In this document: positions 7,140-13,146 of the stretch, piece by piece | Numbering within the stretch: position 1 is the first letter of the stretch | Layout of the letters: the number at the start of each line of letters is the position of its first letter | Assembly: GCA_017997315.1 (NCBI GenBank) | Contig: JAGOFF010000022.1 | Location: 1-17,650 of the forward strand | Reading direction: 5' to 3' | Length of the DNA stretch: 17,650 nucleotides | Source of the DNA: Clostridia bacterium | GTDB lineage: Bacteria > Bacillota > Clostridia > Saccharofermentanales > UBA5734 | Notes under the pieces: generated by a model | What the model saw: only the letters and a program-made list of their open reading frames with translations | What the model was told of the DNA's origin: nothing | Database searches by the model: none | Translations under genes and position numbers: made by a program

Positions 7140-8612
7140 TCATCCTTCGGACGATTCGACGTCCGGCATTTCCAGAAACAGTCGGACCAGCGCCGGATCA
7201 AACTGGGCGCCGGCCTGCCTGCGTATTTCTTCCCGGGCTGCCGCAGCGCCCGGTGTCTTCCGGTAGGGTCTGGATTCGGTCATGGCGGCGAATGTGTCCG
7301 CAATCGCGAAGATCCTGGCCTGCAGCGGGATGTCCTCCCCGGAGAGGCCGTTCGGATACCCTCCTCCGTCCCAGCGTTCATGATGCGCCAGGACCAGTCC
7401 GGCGATGCCGGCATGCGCATGCGATGACCGGACGATCCGGCTGCCGGTCTCGGGATGCCGGCGCACGACGGCCCATTCGCCGGAGGTCAGCGGACCGGGC
7501 CGGGACAGGAGGTCGTCGCCTACGGTGATCAGCCCGATGTCATGAAGCCTAGCCAGCAGCCCGAGTTCGTCGAGCGGCTGCGGACCCAAACCCAGCCGTT
7601 CGCCCATCCGGCGGCAGATCATTTCGATCCGCCCGGTGTGCGCGGGGCTTTCGATGCCTTTCCGGCGCAATGCGTCCGCGGTCGATCGGATCATGGTCTC
7701 GCAGGTGTTCATCCGTTCGAGCTGCCTGCGGCGCTCCAGATCGTCTTCCGCGTTCCGGATGAGCTGCCGGAGCGGCTCCGTGTCGTCCGCCCGGGTCGCT
7801 GCACCGAGCGAAAGCAGCGGGAACGGGTGCTGCGAATCCGTCTGTCCGGCTCTCTTCTCCACGAGTGCCGCGATCCGTTCCAGAATGCGTTCCGCGGTCC
7901 CGGCATCCGTCCTGGGCAGGCATACGACGAACTCGTCCCCTCCCCAGCGCGCCACGATGTCCTCGGCGCGGCAGGCCGACTTGAGCATCTCGGCGGCCTC
8001 GGAAAGCAGACGGTCCCCCGCCTGGAATCCGTGGATGTCGTTCACCATCCGCAATGCCTGCACATCGCCCACCACCAGGGAGATCGGCCGTTGGCGCGGG
8101 GTGTCGATACGCCGGAGTTCCTCCTCGAAGAATCGCCGGTTGAAAAGCCCGGTCAGCGGATCCCGGTACCCTTCGTCCCGGACCGCCTCTTCCCGTGCGC
8201 GGAATTCCGTCACGTCCTGGACGATGCCGATGAGCCGGACGGGATTGCCGCGGCTGTCCGTCACCACCTCGCCGACCGTATGGATGTTGCGGACTTCCCC
8301 CGTATCCTGCCGCAGGATCCGGAAGTCGTCGACATAGGGCGCTTCGCCGCGCAGCGCCTTGGCGATCCGCTCCCCCATGGGGATGCCTCCGGCGGTGTCC
8401 GACGGATCCGGGGGGCATAGGATCGCCTTCCACACCTCCGGACCGGGGATCCCTCCGGCCGGATCCAGCCCGTACAGGGCATACATTCCGTCCGACCAGG
8501 AAAGCCGGTTGTCCGCCAGATCCAGTTCCCAGCAACCCAGCCGGACCGCTTGCTGGACGAGGGTGAACCAGTCACCCGGTCCGGCGCCGGTCTTCCGCCC
8601 GTTCATCTCCAC
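7140..8612 (-). CDS. PAS-GGDEF-HD-GYP bifunctional c-di-GMP enzyme
   Basis: This is a soluble signalling protein of 490 residues with no transmembrane segment. A PAS/PAC sensor (about 20-138) leads into GGDEF (about 148-295) and HD-GYP (about 310-482) domains. The cyclase keeps GGDEF (224-228), an RxxD I-site (R215-D218, five residues before GGDEF), D183, N191 and D200. It has unusual changes in the first loop (Q185, L187, R188, F196), so activity is likely but not certain. The phosphodiesterase keeps the expected metal ligands: E321, H325, H357/D358, H386, H410/H411 and D439, plus WDGGGYP and RPYR. It probably makes and degrades c-di-GMP under PAS control. The start is GTG at 8612 (GGAGG 4 nt ahead) or ATG at 8606 (10 nt); I cannot decide between them. 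It lies 27 nt after the PilZ gene. Confidence 0.92.
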   Translation of the reverse strand: MEMNGRKTGAGPGDWFTLVQQAVRLGCWELDLADNRLSWSDGMYALYGLDPAGGIPGPEVWKAILCPPDPSDTAGGIPMGERIAKALRGEAPYVDDFRILRQDTGEVRNIHTVGEVVTDSRGNPVRLIGIVQDVTEFRAREEAVRDEGYRDPLTGLFNRRFFEEELRRIDTPRQRPISLVVGDVQALRMVNDIHGFQAGDRLLSEAAEMLKSACRAEDIVARWGGDEFVVCLPRTDAGTAERILERIAALVEKRAGQTDSQHPFPLLSLGAATRADDTEPLRQLIRNAEDDLERRRQLERMNTCETMIRSTADALRRKGIESPAHTGRIEMICRRMGERLGLGPQPLDELGLLARLHDIGLITVGDDLLSRPGPLTSGEWAVVRRHPETGSRIVRSSHAHAGIAGLVLAHHERWDGGGYPNGLSGEDIPLQARIFAIADTFAAMTESRPYRKTPGAAAAREEIRRQAGAQFDPALVRLFLEMPDVESSEG

Positions 8613-8639
8613 GTCACCTCCCCGGCCGGATGCGGCCTG

Positions 8640-9341
8640 TCACGATTCCTTCAGGTGCCTGCGCTGCCGGTTGAAGACATAGCGGACCAGCGCGTCCCGG
8701 TCCTGCGGCGATATCCCGGAGAACTGGACCGCGTAGCGTTGTCTCCGTGACTGCGGAGTGTCGAAGTCGTCACGCCGCAGAACGCGCCCCCGCGCGACGA
8801 CCGGGCCGAATCCTTCGAGAGTCAGCGCGATTTCGATTTCATCCATCCGCTCCGGGCCGGGGGGAGTGACAAAGCTGGCGCCGCCGCCGCTGATGTTCAG
8901 CGTGACGCCGGGGAACGCGGGAGTCTTCTTCTCCGCCGCCGCGGTTCCGCCGTCTCCGCTTTCTTCCGCGGCGGGTCGGAAGACCAGGTCCAGCGTGCAG
9001 TCGAGCCGGTAGTATTCCCGCCGCTGGAACCGCTCGGGCGGGCCGCTCAGCTGGACCAGGAACCCTTCCACCCGATTGCTCGAAGTCTTCGAAAGGATGG
9101 TCGCCTTGAACGTCCAAAGCCCTTGCCCTTTCTGCACGTACCGGAACGTGAGCTGCGTGCCGTCCGGCCACTCGACCAGCTTCCGCTCCGCGATCGGAAC
9201 CGCCACAAGCGCAAGCGGACCAGCCAGCGGCGCCAGCAGCTGGCTGACCAGCGGTTCGGAGTCCCATTTTCCCGACGCGGACACCTCCAGACGGGTCCCG
9301 GTGGCGATCTCGTCAAACATCATCTTGTCAGCTGAAGGCAT
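8640..9341 (-). CDS. YcgR-like PilZ domain c-di-GMP receptor
   Basis: This is a cytoplasmic c-di-GMP effector of 233 residues. The N-terminal half (about 10-100) resembles the YcgR-type flagellar brake N-domain (TGTRLEVS, then TFKATILSK and VEGFLVQLSGP). The PilZ domain (about 104-228) has both ligand motifs: the RxxxR switch in QRREYYRL (R108, R112) and NxSxxG in LNISGGGASF (N149, S151, G154). An Ala/Glu/Gly insert (123-142) between the motifs is longer than usual. YcgR proteins bind c-di-GMP and slow or bias flagellar motors in Escherichia and Bacillus; the chemosensory neighbours make motility the likely target here. The start ATG overlaps the end of the GGDEF-EAL gene by 14 nt. Internal ATGs at residues 7 and 8 are alternatives because the Shine-Dalgarno (AAAGGGGC) is distant. 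Confidence 0.9.
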   Translation of the reverse strand: MPSADKMMFDEIATGTRLEVSASGKWDSEPLVSQLLAPLAGPLALVAVPIAERKLVEWPDGTQLTFRYVQKGQGLWTFKATILSKTSSNRVEGFLVQLSGPPERFQRREYYRLDCTLDLVFRPAAEESGDGGTAAAEKKTPAFPGVTLNISGGGASFVTPPGPERMDEIEIALTLEGFGPVVARGRVLRRDDFDTPQSRRQRYAVQFSGISPQDRDALVRYVFNRQRRHLKES

Positions 9342-11076
9342 CCGGATCCGCCCCTTTCATCCTCGTGTTGCCTTCCCGCAGCAACCGGGGGAGTTCGCCC
9401 GCTTCCGCCGGGTGGCTGAAATAGTACCCTTGGATCGTGTTGCAGCCGACCTCCTGGAGATAGTTGAACTGTTCCCGGGTTTCCACCCCTTCGGCCACCA
9501 CTTCAAGCCCCAGGATGTGCGAGAGGACCACAATGGTTCCGGTGATCGCATTCTCGACCGAATGGGCCTTCATGTCATGGATGAAGGCGCGGTCGATCTT
9601 GAGTCGGTCCAGCTTGAAGTTCTTGATGTAGTTGAGCGACGAGTACCCGGTCCCGAAGTCGTCCAGGGCGATCCGGACCCCGCAGTCCCGGATTTTTTCG
9701 AACATGTCCCTCACTGCTTCCGGATTTTCAAGAAACATGCTCTCGGTGATTTCGAGTTCCAGCAGGCGCGGATCCAGTCCGGTCATGGACAGGATCCTCC
9801 GGAGCGAGGGATAGAAGTCCGGTTCCCGGAACTGCTGCGGGGAGATGTTGACCGCAACCCGGACCGGGGGCGCTCCCGCGTCGATCCATGATTTCAGCTG
9901 CCTGCAGGCGGTTTCCAGCACCCATCCCCCGATGTCGGGCATCATCCCGCAATCCTCGGCGACCGGGATGAGTTCCAGCGGGGAGATGTTGCCGCGTTCC
10001 GGATCGTTCCATCGGAGCAGTGCCTCCACCCCGTTGATCCGGCCGGACTCGACATCGACCTGCGGCTGGTACACCAGACGGAACTCCTTGTCCCGGATCG
10101 CTCGGCGCAGGCTCATTTCCATACCTGCGCGCCGCCCCATGTCTTCCTGCAGGTCGGGAGTGAAAAAGCACCAGGATCCCGACTGCTTCGCCTTGGCCTG
10201 CACCAGCGCCGTTCCTGCCTGGTTCTGGATCTCGTCCGGCGTCGTCCCGTACCCCGGATAGACCGCGATGCCTGCCGAGGCATGGATCAGGATGTGCCGG
10301 TCGTTCACGATGATGGAACTGGCCAACGCCTTGGTGATGTTCTGCATGATCTGCTCGATCTCTTCACGGTTCTCGAGGTTCTTGACCAAAAGGGCGAACT
10401 CGTCCCCGCCGATCCGGAAGACGGTCGTATCCAGCGGGAGTTCCGACGAGAGCACATCGCCGATCTGCTGGAGAGCCAGGTCGCCGACGGCGTGCCCGCA
10501 GGTCTCATTCACCATTTTGAAACCATCGAGGTCGATGTGGATCAGGGCGAGCAGCCGGCGGTTCCGGCGCACCGATTCCATATACGCCTGCATTTTGTAT
10601 TCCATCATGCCCCGGTTGGGCAGTCCGGTCATCGGATCCCGGTAGTTCTGTTCGCGAAGCCGGCTTCGGCTGCGTTTCTCGGTGTCGATATCGGTGATCG
10701 TACCGATGACCATGCCCGGTTCGCCCCAGGACGGGGTGATGCGGCGGAAGCTCGTCCGCACCCATCGGATATCGCCGCCGCGGCATACGATGCGGTGTTC
10801 CAGAGAGGCCGGTTCCGGGCTGTCGGAAGGATCCAGGCCTTGTTCCGCCAGCTGGCGGACTTTCCATTTGTCGGCGAAGTAGACCGCCCGCATCATCGAT
10901 TCATAATCGATCAGATCGTCCGGTCCATACCCGGTCACATCGGCCACCCGGCTGTTGAAACGGATCCGGTGCTCCGAGGGCGACCAGAACCAGACGACAT
11001 CGCGCGATGCGCTCAGGATGTCCTCCAGCATGTTCAGCAGCTTTACGCCGCTGATGGTCAGCGCCTCCTCCGGCAT
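9328..11076 (-). CDS. PAS-GGDEF-EAL c-di-GMP cyclase/phosphodiesterase
   Basis: The protein has 582 residues from the chosen start and no transmembrane segment. A PAS/PAC domain (about 14-133) is followed by GGDEF (about 142-300) and EAL (about 318-568). The cyclase site is canonical: D182 in DLDGFK, N190, D199 and GGDEF (223-227). There is no RxxD I-site at the usual spacing. The EAL site is also complete: E351-A-L, N410, E442, D472/D473 in DDFGTGYSS, K493, E529 and QGYYFSHP. It may therefore switch between synthesis and hydrolysis of c-di-GMP. The frame stays open upstream inside cheB, but residues there show no domain, and GGGAGG stands 6 nt before the ATG at 11076. It lies 68 nt after cheB and overlaps the PilZ gene, whose product would read its output. 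Confidence 0.93.
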   Translation of the reverse strand: MPEEALTISGVKLLNMLEDILSASRDVVWFWSPSEHRIRFNSRVADVTGYGPDDLIDYESMMRAVYFADKWKVRQLAEQGLDPSDSPEPASLEHRIVCRGGDIRWVRTSFRRITPSWGEPGMVIGTITDIDTEKRSRSRLREQNYRDPMTGLPNRGMMEYKMQAYMESVRRNRRLLALIHIDLDGFKMVNETCGHAVGDLALQQIGDVLSSELPLDTTVFRIGGDEFALLVKNLENREEIEQIMQNITKALASSIIVNDRHILIHASAGIAVYPGYGTTPDEIQNQAGTALVQAKAKQSGSWCFFTPDLQEDMGRRAGMEMSLRRAIRDKEFRLVYQPQVDVESGRINGVEALLRWNDPERGNISPLELIPVAEDCGMMPDIGGWVLETACRQLKSWIDAGAPPVRVAVNISPQQFREPDFYPSLRRILSMTGLDPRLLELEITESMFLENPEAVRDMFEKIRDCGVRIALDDFGTGYSSLNYIKNFKLDRLKIDRAFIHDMKAHSVENAITGTIVVLSHILGLEVVAEGVETREQFNYLQEVGCNTIQGYYFSHPAEAGELPRLLREGNTRMKGADPDAFS

Positions 11077-11082
11077 GTCCGC

Positions 11083-11088
11083 CCTCCC
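11083..11088 (-). promoter_or_regulatory. Ribosome binding site fixing the GGDEF-EAL start
   Basis: GGGAGG on the minus strand lies 6 nt before the ATG at 11076. The other in-frame ATG candidates, at 11124 and 11487, lack such a site, and the latter lies within cheB. This decides the start of the PAS-GGDEF-EAL gene. Confidence 0.75.
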
Positions 11089-11144
11089 GTCTGGCCCCGG
11101 CCGCCGCACGTCCGATTCCGGCATCCCTGCCGTTGGCCGGCCCG

Positions 11145-12182
11145 TTACCTGCCAGTCATCGTGGTGAAAACCAGGTCCGCAATCTGGTTCAGCGGGACCT
11201 GCCGCATGACCGCGCCGATGTCGTAAGCCACCTTCGGCATGCCGTAGACGACGGATGACGCCTCGTCCTGGCCGATGGTGAACGCCCCTTCGTTCTTCAT
11301 CGCCTCCAGCCCTTTGGCTCCGTCGTACCCCATGCCGGTCAGGATGATCCCGATCGTATGGAGTCCCTTGATCCGACTGACGGAATGGAAAAGCACATCG
11401 ACCGAGGGGCAATGGCCGTTGACACGCTCCCCGGGCCTGCTGTCGATCACGAAACCGCGTCCGGTCTTGCGCAGGCTCATGTGGCACTCGCCCGCAGCGA
11501 GGATGGCGAGTCCGCGGCGGAGTTCGTCCCCGTCCTCCGCCTCCTTGACCCGCATCGCACAGTTCCGGTTGAGGCGTTCCGCATACATGCGGGTGAATCC
11601 GGGCGGCATATGCTGCACGATCAGAACCGGGGGCATATCCTGAGGAAACGCGCGGATGATCTCCAGAACCGCCTCGGTACCGCCGGTGGAGGCCCCGATC
11701 GCGATCAGGTCGCAGGCCCTGCGGCTGACCGGCGCGCCGGCTGCAGACGCAGCGGCGGGTGCCGGTTCCGCTTTGCGTCCGACCTTGGCCATGGAGGCGA
11801 TCTTGATCTTGACGATGAGTTCCCGGACCAGGCGCTCCACACCGCCCGGACGGCCCGCCTCGGGTTTTGTCACAAAATCGACGGCGCCTGCGTTCAGAGC
11901 GTCGAACACGTTGTCGCTGACCGCGCTGACCACCACGACCGGCATCGGGTACTGCGGCATGAGCCGCTTGAGGAACTCGATGCCGTTCATTTTCGGCATC
12001 TCCACATCCAGCGACAGCACGTCCGGTTCATGCGCCTGGATCATGTCCCGCGCCTGGAAGGCGTCCGAAGCGGTTCCGACCACTTCGATTCCGCTGTCCT
12101 GGCCGATGCCGCGTGCGATGGCCTCCCGGAACAACAGGGAGTCGTCAACCACCAGGACCTTGATTTTACGTTTCAGAGCCAT
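11145..12182 (-). CDS. cheB: Chemotaxis response regulator protein-glutamate methylesterase CheB
   Basis: CheB removes methyl groups from, and deamidates, chemoreceptor glutamates, and is activated by phosphotransfer from CheA. The protein has 345 residues. A receiver domain (about 6-125) has acidic D13/D14, phosphoacceptor D59 in LSLDVEMPKMNG, and K106 in FVTKPE. An Ala/Pro-rich linker (137-152) follows. The methylesterase domain (about 156-342) has the catalytic triad S165 in GASTGG, H191 in QHMPPGF and D287 in LTGMGYDG. All key residues are present and the length is normal. The start ATG has a GAGGT element inside the end of cheR, and the intergenic gap is 11 nt, so cheR and cheB are tightly coupled. 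The single receptor encoded upstream is the probable substrate. Confidence 0.96.
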   Translation of the reverse strand: MALKRKIKVLVVDDSLLFREAIARGIGQDSGIEVVGTASDAFQARDMIQAHEPDVLSLDVEMPKMNGIEFLKRLMPQYPMPVVVVSAVSDNVFDALNAGAVDFVTKPEAGRPGGVERLVRELIVKIKIASMAKVGRKAEPAPAAASAAGAPVSRRACDLIAIGASTGGTEAVLEIIRAFPQDMPPVLIVQHMPPGFTRMYAERLNRNCAMRVKEAEDGDELRRGLAILAAGECHMSLRKTGRGFVIDSRPGERVNGHCPSVDVLFHSVSRIKGLHTIGIILTGMGYDGAKGLEAMKNEGAFTIGQDEASSVVYGMPKVAYDIGAVMRQVPLNQIADLVFTTMTGR

Positions 12183-12193
12183 GGATGATACCT

Positions 12194-13012
12194 CTACGAT
12201 GTCGGTTTCTGGTAGATGGCCGGTTGTATGTATCTGTACTGCGAGTCTTCCCGGTCGAGCGTCTCCGCGTGTCCGATGAAGAGGTACCCGCCCGGTTCGG
12301 TCACCTGGTAGAACCGCCGGACGAGATCGTTCCGCGTCTTGCGGTCGAAGTAGATCATCACGTTCCGGCAGAAGATCACATGGAACTTTTTCTTGAAAGG
12401 GAACACATCCTGAACCAGGTTCAGCGAGCGGAAGATGACTTCGTCACGAAGAGACTGCAGCACTTCGTACCCGGTGTCCGACACCTTGCGGAAATACCGT
12501 CCCGCCCAGCCCGGCGGCAGGGACTCCATCGCGGAAGCCGGGTACCGGGCCTTTCGCGCCAGGTCGAGCGCGCGCGTCGAGATGTCCGTCGCCAGGATCC
12601 GGGTGTCCCACTGGCTCTTGGAGAATCCGAGGTGTTCGTGCAGGACCATGGATATCGTGAACGGCTCTTCCCCGGAGGAACAACCCGCGCTCCAGATCCG
12701 GATATCCTTGTCCCGGGAGGACTTGGCCAGATCCGGCAGGACCTTCTGCCGGAGGAACTTGAAGTGGTTCTCTTCCCGCATGAAAAAAGTATGGTTGGTC
12801 GTGAGCCGGGTGACCAGATTGGAGACTTCGCTCCCGGTCGGATCCGCGAACACCTTCTGCAGGTATTCCTGGTAGCTCCCGTACCCCGCTTCGGACACGT
12901 GCAGGCCGAGCCGGCCTTCCACCAGGACTTTTTTCTGGTCCAGGTTGATGCCGAAATTCTCCTTTACATAGCGGACCAGCATGTCGAACTCGTGATCTTG
13001 CAGTACCAGCAC
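12194..13012 (-). CDS. cheR: Chemoreceptor glutamate methyltransferase CheR
   Basis: CheR methylates receptor glutamates using S-adenosylmethionine. From the chosen GTG start the protein has 272 residues, normal for the family. It has the N-terminal helical domain (HEFDMLVRYVKENFGINL), the TTNHTFFMRE segment (71-80), the SAM motif WSAGCSSGEEPF (107-118), ATDIS (141-145) and FCRNVMIYF (214-222). The frame stays open to an ATG at 13075, but that codon is buried in a 14-bp hairpin with no Shine-Dalgarno, whereas AAGGAG lies 6 nt before the GTG at 13012. The beta-subdomain segment after RYF is about three residues shorter than in Escherichia coli CheR as I recall it, as in enzymes that do not need a receptor pentapeptide. 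It lies between the receptor gene and cheB. Confidence 0.92.
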   Translation of the reverse strand: MLVLQDHEFDMLVRYVKENFGINLDQKKVLVEGRLGLHVSEAGYGSYQEYLQKVFADPTGSEVSNLVTRLTTNHTFFMREENHFKFLRQKVLPDLAKSSRDKDIRIWSAGCSSGEEPFTISMVLHEHLGFSKSQWDTRILATDISTRALDLARKARYPASAMESLPPGWAGRYFRKVSDTGYEVLQSLRDEVIFRSLNLVQDVFPFKKKFHVIFCRNVMIYFDRKTRNDLVRRFYQVTEPGGYLFIGHAETLDREDSQYRYIQPAIYQKPTS

Positions 13013-13018
13013 TTCTGT

Positions 13019-13024
13019 CTCCTT
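13019..13024 (-). promoter_or_regulatory. Ribosome binding site fixing the cheR start
   Basis: AAGGAG on the minus strand lies 6 nt before a GTG at 13012. A small 5-bp hairpin (CTCCG/CGGAG, 13028-13042) ends 3 nt upstream. The alternative ATG at 13075 has no comparable site. Confidence 0.7.
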
Positions 13025-13067
13025 CTTCTCCGGCGGGCGGAGCCATATCGAACCTTGTTGCGCCTGT

Positions 13068-13110
13068 GCGGACATCCGGCCGGCCTGTATCGGCCGGGCC
13101 GGATGTCCGC
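13068..13110. other. Perfect 14-bp GC-rich hairpin between receptor gene and cheR
   Basis: GCGGACATCCGGCC (13068-13081) and GGCCGGATGTCCGC (13097-13110) are exact reverse complements. The 15-nt interior can add a 4-bp GGCC/GGCC stem around a TGTATC loop. No T-run follows on either strand, so a standard intrinsic terminator is unlikely. The position, 36 nt after the receptor stop and ahead of the cheR ribosome binding site, suits partial termination, RNA processing or 3'-end protection, or a protein-binding palindrome. Confidence 0.7.
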
Positions 13111-13146
13111 ATGTCTATCGCCGGCGGAAGGACGTGGATCTTTTTG

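Noticed and set aside
7127..7201. 25-residue upstream extension of the ComFB frame
   Set aside because: It overlaps the end of the GGDEF-HD-GYP gene and has no ribosome binding site, whereas AAGGGAG precedes the ATG at 7126.
11077..11487. N-terminal extension of the GGDEF-EAL frame into cheB
   Set aside because: The extra 137 residues are Arg/Gly/Pro-rich, read cheB in another frame and show no domain; a good ribosome binding site lies before the ATG at 11076.
13087..13094. Minus-strand GCCGATAC resembling a sigma-28 -10 element ahead of cheR
   Set aside because: No TAAA-like -35 lies at 15-16 nt spacing, and the sequence is part of the hairpin loop and inner stem.
13068..13110. Hairpin before cheR as a standard intrinsic terminator
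   Set aside because: No T-run follows the stem on either strand, so I list it as a structure of unknown role.
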